Of a DNA stretch of 64,000 nucleotides, positions 10,261-19,574 are shown piece after piece. The position numbers and the translations under genes are program-made. Positions within the stretch are counted from its first letter, which is position 1. Each line of letters opens with the position of its first letter. The notes under the pieces are model-generated. The model did no database searches, was not told where the DNA came from, and saw only the letters and a list, made by a program, of their open reading frames with translations. Source of the stretch: Podospora pseudoanserina (lineage: Eukaryota > Ascomycota > Sordariomycetes > Sordariales > Podosporaceae); contig NC_085920.1 in the NCBI RefSeq assembly GCF_035222485.1, positions 2,356,001 through 2,420,000 on the forward strand, read 5' to 3'.

Positions 10261-12074
10261 TCAGAGATCGAAGTCCTGGCCGACGCTGTCGTGCTGATCA
10301 GCCGAGTACTGGCCCTGGTTGTACGAGCCGTAGCCCAGGTTGCCCAAGTTCTGGGTCATGTTGACCGCCTGGAAGCCGGGCTGGGGCTTGATGTCGGCGG
10401 TGGTGTAGCCCGTGTAGCCCGCGCTGTAGTAGATTGGGCGAGGCTGGGCACACAACGGGTTGCCCGTGTAGGTGCCGGCATTCGACAACCCGTGCGGATG
10501 ATAGAACGGGGCGGCAGGAATGGATGGCTGGCTGGTGAACGCAGAGGCACCAGCATCCCGAGTGGGAAAGTGGAAGGGCGAATGGGTCCTGACCGCTTCC
10601 GAGGGATGGTTCGTGCTCATGGAGCGCAACGCGTTGCTCCGGCGGCTGTCATACCTGGCAACATATTAGCGGCCATCGAAGTATACACTTGAGAAGGTCG
10701 CTTCTTTTACTCACCCATAATCTTCCATCGGGCTGTGATGGCGGGTCGCCACCAACGGGCCGTTGGTCATCTGCCAACCGCCGCCCATCCAAGAGTGCTG
10801 AGAGGCCGGCTTGGGGCCATCACTGAACACATCGTACGTCTCCGCCGGGAGATGGGTGTGGGTGGCTGGTCCGACATCGTCATCGATCTCACCATCAGCA
10901 TCCTCATCCACTTCATCAAGTCGCTCTGTCTTGTGAAAATCATTGGGGGCCGCAGTCATCTTTCTGGTTAGGCGGGCCGAAGAACGGCGCGCTTGTCTCG
11001 AAGTGGCAGTAGTGAGCGTACGACGAGCCCGCTTCTTCTTGCTAGGCTCCGCCTCATCCTGGGGGTCGTATTAGTATTGATCTTTGGCCTAAAATGGGAT
11101 GGAATGACAACCGCCAACATACCTGACTGCCATCAATGGAAGGGCTGTCATATACATCTCGCTCGCGCAAACGCTTGAGACCCTCCTCGGTCAGCTCGTA
11201 GACTGTCTCCACGGATGTGATATCTCTCGACGTTTGCTGCATCTTCACCAAAACAGATGCGTCTTTGCGCTGGTTCCGCTTCTTCTTCTGCGGAGTCGTG
11301 GCAGAATCAAAGAGCCCCATTCCCTCATACACAATACCCTTGAGCTTAGTGGCATTGTCGCCCTCATTGGTGTCTTCAGGCATTTCGGTGCTCTCGGACA
11401 GGAGCTCAGATGTCGTCCCACTCACAGCAGTTGACTCAGATGGGAAGCGGCGTCTTCTCAAAATCATGCTGTGCTGCTGCTGAGGGGTGCTGGGAAGCGT
11501 GGCGCTGTCTCGAGAACGACGAGTGGTAGGGGTCTGGAAGCCGGAATTGTCGAAGTACCCCTGACGTGTTGAAGAAGAGGACCAACCGTATATAGCTTGG
11601 GCGTGAAGAATCTCATCAGGCTCGATCTTGATACTATCCATCATCAGAGCAGTGTCATCATCATGAGGGCGGTCTCGAGGCTGCAAGTTGGCCAGGTTGC
11701 ATGATCAGTGTGTGTTCATTGCCTGAATGTCACCCCGGAGGTGGAAGCTAGTAACTAACCCCAGAGGCAGAAGCAAAGGTCCGGGCTCTCTTCTTGCCAG
11801 TAGTCTTCTTCTCTTTACTAGCCAAGCGCTCGGCCAGGAGATCATTGATGCCATAGCGAGCCTCCCAGTCGAGGTAGGCGGCAGTATCGGCCTTGGACTC
11901 GGGGTCAGGTCGCAAGCCAACTTTGAATTTCTGGGACAAGTGGCTCTTGGAAGCGATGTGCGTCAAGAGGTGCGAGAGGTCCGAAAAGGTGGGCTTCTTG
12001 GGGCAGATCAAGCACTGCAGCGGGATGACATTGGCGGCGGGGCCGGGCATCTCCATTGGAGCAATTGCGGCCAT
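10261..12074 (-). CDS. C2H2-like zinc-finger protein, function unknown
   Basis: Four exons on the minus strand, 12074-11760, 11680-11123, 11058-10715 and 10654-10261, give 536 residues. The introns (11681-11759, 11059-11122, 10655-10714) have donors GTTAGT, GTATGT and GTGAGT, and their phases agree. Near the N-terminus C21-x2-C24 is followed by H35, H39 and H45, an atypical C2H2 finger (CX2C-X10-H-X3-H or CX2C-X14-H-X5-H) in a region that reads as its most conserved part (LQCLICPKKPTF, then LSHLLTHIASKSH). The rest is disordered, with basic patches (RRRRF, KKKRARR) that look like nuclear localisation signals and Tyr/Gln/Gly-rich C-terminal sequence. The start was set at the ATG just after a typical intron end (CTGAC...CCTCCCAG), so a 5'-leader intron from about 12164 is likely. 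A nuclear DNA- or RNA-binding role is inferred; I do not recognise an orthologue. Confidence 0.6.
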
Positions 12075-13290
12075 ATTTTCTGGGAGGAAGTGAAAGTCAG
12101 CAGTTGAGATCTCGGATTGCAAGTACGAGATGCATTGTGTAAGCCCCAAGCGGGTGGTAACTCACACAATACACATACAGTGAGATCAGGGGTTGATGGT
12201 TGGCTGACTGCAAGATCAACCCAGGTAAATCAGGGGGCAGTAAATACAGGTGGGCAGGGCAACCAGACGGAGACGGGAAGTAGATGGGTTGAAGGGGACT
12301 TCTTCGACCACACAAGGCAGGTGAGATCGAAGAATGCGTGATGTAGATATCGTCCTTCGGTGCCTCCTGCGAGAGTGTCTGATGGTCCTTGACTTCCAAG
12401 GTGGCGAGGACTGACCACCAGGGTCGTCTGTAGGAGGAGAAGCTGGTGACACAACTCAGGAATTCTTGATAAACTGGATTTCCAGCAAAGCAAAATGCCC
12501 TCGGGGCACCAACCCAGGCTGCGGAGAGGCACCGGTCGGTAGGGAAGATAGTGGAGAAAAGGGGAAGATGAACTGGACTAACCGTTGAGGAAGGCACAGG
12601 TGGGACGCCGAGATGCGACGGAAGACGGAACGAGGTGAGGCTGTCGATGTGTGGACGAAAAAAGGAAGGAGAGGAAGTGGGAAAGAAGAGAGGGCAGGCG
12701 ACGAGGTAAGCGACCCCCGCAGGCAGTGAGGCAGTGGTGCGAAAAGTCGAAAGAGTGGGAGGACTGGGAAGGTGGGGGGCAGATTTTTCAAAAGATTTTA
12801 AAGAAGGAAGGAGCAGGACACTTGACGCAACCAACTTTGCAGTGAAGGAAGGTGCAATAAGAAGAGAGGAAAGAGAGGGTGAAGAGGGAAGGAACAGGCC
12901 CCAAGAATGGTCAAGGCTCAAGATGGCGATAGCCCAAGAATGGTGACTATACGTGAACTTAACATCATCTTGTGAATGTATAAAGGGTCTTCTCAGAGAT
13001 GTTCTGAATTACTGAGACGTTCACAAGCAAGCCTACAAGAGGCCGCATCGAAGCGCTCCGTGGAAGCGCGTGGTGGCGCGAAATAAAGTACTGGGCGTGT
13101 GTGTTAGCGAATATGTGATTGCGAGCTGGGACGAACACTTGTGTTAGAATACATGCGTCTTGAGGGTGTGGCTTTATCACGTATTGATGAAGCAGAGACT
13201 TTTGTAGCTGGCTCGGACAAAACAAAGTGGAAGAGGAGAAGATGTAAGAGAGGTCCCAAATAAATACTCAGACACTGGGCACCTCGACGA
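12075..13290. other. 5' leader and promoter of the zinc-finger gene
   Basis: On the minus strand this region is very C/T-rich and stays open for 274 codons (12097-12921), giving a Ser/Pro/Leu-rich sequence of a kind produced by pyrimidine-rich leaders rather than a protein. A donor GTGAGT near 12164 paired with the acceptor just before the ATG at 12074 would make a leader intron of about 85 nt. No separate gene is supported. Confidence 0.45.
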
Positions 13291-13294
13291 CTTT

Positions 13295-14665
13295 GTGCAA
13301 ATCACCTGAATGGTGTCTATCATAAATGGGAACATTCTTGAAGCGGGACCATCCTGACCATAAAGGCCTGATAATGAAGCTATATTCTTCCGTTGTGAAC
13401 CGGGCCTTTCCGCCCATATCTAGGTATCGTGATGCCGCCGGCTCCATCGGAGCTTTTTAAGATGGGGTGGAATAAAATAAACCAAACATTTTGCTCCTGT
13501 TAAGACGCCCGCCGTCGCGACGGCACTGTGAAAATCATCTGAATAAATTCTTAAGCGGAGCCCATCATATCATGAGGGCCTCATGATCAAGCTATCTTCT
13601 TCCGTTGAGACACCGGGCTATTCCGCCCATGTCCGTGATGATATTGCCTACTGTCAAAGCCTTTCAGGATGGGACAGGATGCAGTGAAGAAGCTCTCTTA
13701 CTCCGTCAAGTAGGCCGGAGTCTGAGACGTTAAGATCGTCGGAGCTTTCTAACCTGGGACAAGATGGGATAAAGCAGCTATTGTGCTTGGTTGAGAGGAT
13801 GGGTCTTTCCGGCGATATCTATGACGATATGACCGGTATTGTTAAAGCTTTCTGGTATAGGATAGAGTAGAGTATTAATTATCGTGCTTTGTTGGAGGGA
13901 CGGGCGTGTCTGGCTATATACATGATGATATAGCCTGCTCTGTTGACCATCTTAAACTGGGACGATGAAAGATATTGAAGTTCTTAAGAATGAAGACCTT
14001 TTTTTTTCATATCTATGGTGATGTAGCCTGCTTTCGCAAGTCTCTGAGCATATATTATGAAGCTATTTCGTTACTTTAAGCAACACGCCCTTCCGCCCAC
14101 GTCCATGAGAATGTGACCTGCCTCTTTAAAATCACTAGGCAGTTAGGATGTGACAATGAAGCTAGGTAGGTAGTGTTTTTCCGTTCAGGAGAAAGTCCTT
14201 TTCCGTCATTTTTAAGATAATGCGGCCTTTCTTAGAGGATCAAAGTAGGTATGATATCCATGGAGGAAAAAAGATGTTCCATCTATGTCCATGATATCAA
14301 TGCCTTCTTTGGCGGGGTATGTAGAGATAACGTGATGAAGTTGTTATGATCCATTAAATACAGACGAGAATTCGCGGCTTGACAGGCTGTTCTTCTATGT
14401 TTAAGTAGATATAGTTATGTGTCTGCCTTCGATGACAAGGTATGTGGAGATGTCAGTAGAGAACATTGAGACAGCTTTCCATCCAGATCCATAATGATGT
14501 GAACTGCCTCGGCGGATCACATTGCGGTGTTAGTAGTTAGAGAACAGCTTCTCACACATATGAATAATGGTGCGGCGGAATTGGAGGATCATGCCCGCAT
14601 CAGATGGTATGTTCTGTTAGGAAGACGTATTTCCCACACATCATCATGATGATGCTTCCTATCTA
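13295..14665. repeat. Degenerate tandem array, about a dozen units of 75-110 bp
   Basis: A core resembling TTCCGCCCATATCTATGATG, followed by an ATATxGCCTGCT-like word, recurs near 13408, 13621, 13805, 13905, 14000, 14091, 14200, 14277, 14388, 14477, 14553 and 14634. Between cores sit recurring words: TTAAAGCTTTCT, GATGGGACAGGATG, GATAAAGC, and GAAGCTAT followed by TTCCGTT. The first two units also share a longer block (AAATCAYCTGAAT, then ATTCTTRAAGCGG), suggesting a former period near 220 bp. No unit codes for protein in any frame. One unit has 8-bp inverted arms (13912-13919 and 13928-13935). Confidence 0.6.
13509..13522. repeat. 14-bp perfect palindrome
   Basis: GCCGTCGCGACGGC reads the same on both strands and sits between the first two large units of the degenerate array. 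It is GC-rich in an otherwise balanced region. It could be a protein-binding site or chance. Confidence 0.5.
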
Positions 14666-17500
14666 GAAGGGGCCACAAACCATGAGATATTAGACACTGG
14701 GGTGCTTCCAGATCCTTGGTTGCCATTACTATGGAACCCCTTCTGTTGGACAGAGTATATGGCACCGGCATTGGCTTTCATCCACCTCGTCCGCTCTTTT
14801 GGGGAACAAATCTCAAAGCTCCTCACAGCCATCAGGGTAGGCGCCCTTCCAAGCCCAACAAACAAAGGGCTTATCTGAACCATGTGCTAGTTTCCAGAAA
14901 AGGTTGGAAAAGCTTGGAAAAGCCACATGATAGGCTATATCTGCCTGACAGACCCTTCCATCAATGTTGACAGCCATCCAGCTCAGGAGAGGAGCTTAAA
15001 GCCCATGCAAGAAGCCATACTCTGAGCGAGCCTTGAGCCCTTCAGCCTTCGAGTTGCTGTATGCGGGAAAGAAGGAGAAAAGAGGAACCTATTCACCAGA
15101 CCTCGTCTCAAGCCTGCAATCTGATCAAATCTTAAGCCGAGCCAAGCCCTGTTCTCCATCTGACTGCTCTGAGATTAACAGCAGTCACTCATGCCGGTAC
15201 TTGCATCGATGCTTATTGGCATGTGAAACCCAGAGGTATAAAGCATGGGTGTATCGCCTGACTGGAAGATCACCTCAATCTGGACCCCAACTTTGGCTGT
15301 GTTTGCGCGATTGCTGTAGCGCCTGGTTGCGTGGAAATCAGTTGGGTTTCTGTGGGAAGGCAGGTTGTCGTCAGTCGCTGTCCGCAAGCACGGCAGTTCG
15401 CCAGAGTCCCCACTCGCTCACGCGGCGGAAACCCACCAACGGTGCAATTTTACAGATCAGATGAGAAGGATACAGTAGGGCACGCCTGGTATTCCAAATT
15501 TTGTCTTGTAGACGGCGCATGAAGCTTTGGGTGCAAGCTTTTGAAAACTCACTGCTTCTGGCAAGACAAAGACGTCTTTTCCAGTCCTTTCAACTAATGT
15601 GCCACTCACATCCTGAACTTCCTGCTCCAGCCATACTTTCCCTACAAAGAATACTATTTTTCAGACTTGATATCAACAACCCAGGTCGCGACAGAGCAAA
15701 ATGAACATAACTCTCCCCCCATTGCAGCAACTTGGAGTAAGTCACACTTTTTACCCCTACCCCAAATGCATCACCTATGCTATGCTCCCATCAACCTTCA
15801 AGCTCCATACATATCAAAAACGCTGGACATTGCTTGTGGATGAAATGTCTATGGTGAACTGGCCAGATGGGGCACAACATTCACCATCTCATCAGCATCA
15901 TCAACCTTCTCTGCAGTCTTTACAGTTTCGCATAAGTGGTCGATATCTTGTTGCTCTCAACAAAGCGTATGACCTTGCCCGGCTGCCAAATCTGCATACG
16001 TGCCACGGTGTTTTTCTCCTCCATGGCTTGCTCGCCGTAACATCCGACGTTGAGTGATACTTACACCCATGCCGGAACCTCTGGTTTGGCTCACTGGGCA
16101 CCCCGAAGCGCCGAGAACCGACGTCGGAAGGCTGTGGAAGGGTCCGGCCTGACAGATGTGGTGTGAAGTTTTCTGTCTTTGAACAGACTTGGTGTATGAT
16201 GGTCCATCAGCAAGATCTTCCTACCTTGACGATGCCATGCAGTTGTTCTTCGCGGATGCCGTTTTAACTGCTGACTAGAAGAGTTGGTGATATAGGCACG
16301 ACAAGCTGTAGGTGAAGCTCATTGAGGAGTCGCCACGCTTTGCAAACAACGGATATGATGGAAGGAGGTTGCGGAGTGATGGTGCTTTGGGTGCCATGCT
16401 CAACCACCCACAACGGCTCCCGTTCTGTTTCCTCTTATTTACCAAAGCCGGACTAGTATATTCCTTCTCGCGACCATGTCTTTCCCCTGATGTTTCCTCG
16501 GGTAAGGTATGGTACTCGGAGTCTTTCTTCTCATGCCACACATCCTGTTACTTGACTGACAATCATATTTTCTCTCTTATTATTATCTCACTTATATCCA
16601 TCACTTTAGAGAGCTCTCATCTTTCTCTCTTGCTATGTGCATTGCACTATCCTTACGTTGACGGGAAACTTCAACTACTGCCTTGCAACTCATGGCGGCA
16701 ATGAATTAGAAGCTTTACAACCTCTCTCTATGAAGATTCATGTGTGTAAAGAGCACTCAATGAGGGGAAAAGACGCAGATGAAACTGGTAATGTGAAAAT
16801 TCTAAAGAAAAGAGAAGAAAACAAAAAGGTGCGAGTAAAGAAGAAGAACAACAAAGCTCTAGCAGCAGCCAGTTTGTGGCTCTTACCCAAAGTAGGCCAC
16901 ACCACAACACCGGGCTGGTGAGATAAAAAGCTAATACTTCCTTATTCTTCACCTTGAGTTTAGCACGCTCGCATGACATCGCATCTGGTAACGCTTCTGC
17001 TATTCATGCGCGCGTGTTGTCGTGAAGGCTAGGCTTAGCGATGGAAGAAGAAAAAGGGGTAGGGTGAAACTTCTGTTTGCAATGAGAGAGATATAAGGGT
17101 GACGACAAGTTGGCCGGGAAACGCTCCTCTTCTCTCAAGGACAAAATGGGACAGGCACGCTTGAAGCAAAATTTAGATCTTCGAGTATATTGGGAAATAT
17201 ACCCGAAAAATGAGTATTTACCTACCTTAGTGTTAAATTCAAGCTGAAATCACCCGATCTTACATAGATTCCTTTTAAGAGGAGCTCCACTGCCAAATCA
17301 TGAATTGTTCTCATGCTCAAGGCAATCACATACAAGTGAAAGCTGAAGAAGCAGACTTTGGTTCGGATCATCTAGCATCTTACATATCGAACACTTGCTC
17401 TCATCTCACAATACATGCTGCGTAGGAATAGGTCTTGTCTTTACTCTCATTTTTCATTTTCTTAGCATTGCCCTCACGCATGGAATCACTCTTTTTTTGT
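14666..17500. other. Gene desert, nothing recognised
   Basis: Short open frames only. One at 15701-16057 contains a LLVDEMSMV peptide like a PIF1-helicase Walker B motif, but nothing around it fits. No RNA gene, repeat family or transposon end was recognised here. Confidence 0.4.
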
Positions 17501-17524
17501 CACTCACTTGCTCCCGGCGCGCCA

Positions 17525-17845
17525 AGGCGCATCAGTCTCGCAAAGCCTGCCTCAAGGGCTCCTTTCCACGTGCCGAGACGAGCGTGACCTTCAACACCGG
17601 CTATGATGATTGGGTTTTTGTTGAGGGAGCCTCGTGCTAGCGTTGGATTGGTAGTACAGCATTCACCAGTTTCGCAACGTTGATGTGGTGTGAACCACAA
17701 CCCCCCAAAGCTTTGTGCTATGAGTTTCCCGCTCCGTCCCCACGATCCGGTCTGGTCGCATCAGCCACGCAATGCCGACTCCAAGAGCTGCTTTCCACGC
17801 GGCGAGGCGCATCAGTCCTGCAAAGCCGACTTCAAGAGTACAGAG
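17525..17845. repeat. 51-bp tandem repeat plus a distant copy
   Basis: Two adjacent units start near 17757 and 17808 with a 51-bp offset, built on GCATCAGYC, then AATGCCGACT or AAAGCCGACT, CCAAGAG and CTGCTTTCCACG. A third copy lies at about 17528-17580, some 230 bp upstream. The 51-bp period equals 17 codons and the frame is partly open, so a former Cys-rich coding repeat cannot be excluded, but the surrounding frame is short. Confidence 0.55.
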
Positions 17846-18107
17846 ATCCAGCTGTGTTTGCTGGCTACCCTCGTCGCCAGCCAGGTTCAGAACATGTCTA
17901 TTGACTACAAGAATCTCAACTCCTTGCTATCTCCAGAGAAAGTAGGTTAAAAGTCGCGCTCCAAGAAGAGATATGTTAAAATTCGCGCTCTCCCGAGAAA
18001 ATGGGTGTGTTGTGGTGCTTGTAGCTGTCGGCGAGCGCGCTGGAGTTCACACTCTCCAGAGTAGATAGTGGAGGCATGGTTGTGCGTCGTCTTCATCTCC
18101 ATGCGGA

Positions 18108-18200
18108 CCGGCTTGCGGGGGCATTTGGATCTGAGGATGAGCTCCCCCGACTTGTGAGGGCATTTTGAACAGAGGATGGGCTTCTCCGGCTTGGAGAGCA
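18108..18200. repeat. 39-bp tandem repeat, about 2.3 copies
   Basis: Units begin at 18108, 18147 and 18186 with CCGGCTTG, CCGACTTG and CCGGCTTG. Each is followed by GGGGCATTT or AGGGCATTT and a GAGGATGAGCT/GAGGATGGGCT word. The 39-bp period is a multiple of three, but no long open frame runs through it. Confidence 0.65.
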
Positions 18201-18939
18201 GCTAGCGGAGTGAGTGAATATCTATAATCCCCACAGAGGCACTATATTGAAAAGAGTCGAAAGCTCTAAGCCATTTAGGAGATCTGATATCATGAATGAG
18301 AGGAAGGGAACTGGGAATGAAGCTTTCAAGACAAAAGGTCTTTGCCCGCAGTGTCCCCACTAGCACTACATATTATATCCTTCACGTTGATGGTATAGCG
18401 TCTGTTGGCACTGCTGAAATGAGGTGGTGAAAGAGGTGGAATTACTTGGTTACTTCAAAGCTGTAAGCAGCCTCGGAAATGTAACTGCCTTATCATGCGG
18501 ACGAAAGAATATCGACAGATCTGTTTTTTCGAGGTTCAGGGGGCTCGATATATTGTTCACATCTGTTTTTCCAAACCGCCCCTCTTCCATCTCCCAGATA
18601 TGAGTTCAATGTTCAGCACATATTCTTTTCGCCGAAGTTTGGACCTTGATTCACCGCCCCAATTCTCTAATCAAAGACTTATCTTTCAGCCTACTCCTCA
18701 ATAGCACAATTTATGTCTCCCGGGCACACAGCCTCAACGGAGACAGTTCTCAATCAAATGCCAGCGGCTCACCATCAAAGAGCCAACCCGCCCCGGCGCC
18801 TCACGGCGTTCGCATTGTTCTTAGCTGGGTTCAAGCAACTCAATGCTCCGGTTTTGAACCACCTGGTTGAGACTCATAGTCGCCTCCAATCTCCTCGCAC
18901 TTGCAGCACCCACCGGAACATCAAGTAGATAGCCAACGA

Positions 18940-19026
18940 GATTGTGCCTTGCAACAGAAAGTCCACCAGACGGCTCCTTTCAACAGGAACCCCATGAGAC
19001 GGCTCCTTGTAACAGGAAGTCAACTC
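18940..19026. repeat. 29-bp tandem repeat, three copies
   Basis: Copies start at 18940, 18969 and 18998, sharing GCTCCTT(T/G)(C/T)AACAGGAA or the related GTGCCTTGCAACAGAAA. The 29-bp period is not a multiple of three, so this is not a coding repeat. Confidence 0.65.
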
Positions 19027-19166
19027 CCACCGGAGTCGAACCAGCCGCGCGCACGCGCCGAGATAATTGATGACATGCATGACATTAAAAAGGCAAAATC
19101 GCTGCTTGATATGATGGAGCAAGAGAAGCAGCTTCGAGATCAGGTTTTAGGCACACGCCTTGAGGA

Positions 19167-19237
19167 TGCGGGTAGAGGTTGATGATGAGTTTGTCACGCG
19201 CGCGCTAGAGATAGTTCATCATAAACCTCTACCCGCA
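19167..19237. repeat. Near-perfect inverted repeat (hairpin, 22-bp stem)
   Basis: The arms 19167-19188 and 19216-19237 are reverse complements except for one mismatch, separated by a 27-nt loop rich in CGCG. The left arm contains GCGGGTAGAGGTT and the right arm AACCTCTACCCGC. It lies about 45 bp upstream of the helicase fragment. It might be a transposon remnant or an RNA hairpin. Confidence 0.7.
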
Positions 19238-19281
19238 CCGTCAAGGCGATCACATCGAGGGTATCATGGCGAGGTCTCTGA

Positions 19282-19574
19282 ATGGGTGTGGATACACTGG
19301 CCTCATCTTTCATCACTGACCGCGATGAGCCCATTGCCTCGGTCCTTACCAGTACCCTTCTCGAGACCGGCCAGGAGATCCCGGATCTCTTGGCCGGCTA
19401 CATCCCGGAGGATGCCGCCCATTTTCGCCTCGAAGCTGATTCAGACTTCGATGAGATCGAGAACGCTGCGGTCAACTTTGGCGGCGATGCCAACGATGGT
19501 GGTGATGGCGGTGCGACCCCTGGGGCGCTGGTGATGCTGCTCCAGTTGCCCAGCCGACCGCCAAGAAGCGATAG
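19282..19574 (+). pseudogene. Fragment of a DEAD-box RNA helicase gene (DED1/DDX3 type), C-terminal end
   Basis: The frame at 19282 reads LASSFITDRDEPIASVLT, then LLETGQEIPDLLAGYIPE and an acidic FRLEADSDFDE tail. That is the pattern of the region after motif VI and the C-terminal tail of Ded1/DDX3-like helicases. Motif VI itself and everything upstream is absent or unrecognisable. After a GGDGG stretch the frame must shift by one base near 19515-19530 to continue as GAGDAAPVAQPTAKKR and a stop at 19572-19574; in the original frame it ends four bases later in unrelated sequence. So the piece is both truncated and frameshifted. It is most likely a duplicated gene fragment left in the desert. 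The helicase match is from memory of the family. Confidence 0.6.

Noticed and set aside
12097-12921. 274-codon open frame on the minus strand upstream of the zinc-finger gene
   Set aside because: Ser/Pro/Leu-rich translation of a pyrimidine-rich leader, with no domain, and an intron end inside its 3' part. It is more likely 5' untranslated sequence.
15701-16057. LLVDEMSMV peptide resembling the Walker B region of PIF1/Helitron helicases
   Set aside because: Only nine residues match, and neither the Walker A upstream nor the GDxxQLPP-type sequence downstream can be found.
17395-17950. 51-bp repeat as part of a Cys-rich coding gene
   Set aside because: Period is a multiple of three, but the frames are short, the distant copy is in a different context, and no splice signals join them into a protein.
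19160-19534. Open frame covering the hairpin and the helicase fragment in a different frame
   Set aside because: It is a shadow of the helicase frame, with Arg/Pro/Ser-rich meaningless sequence.
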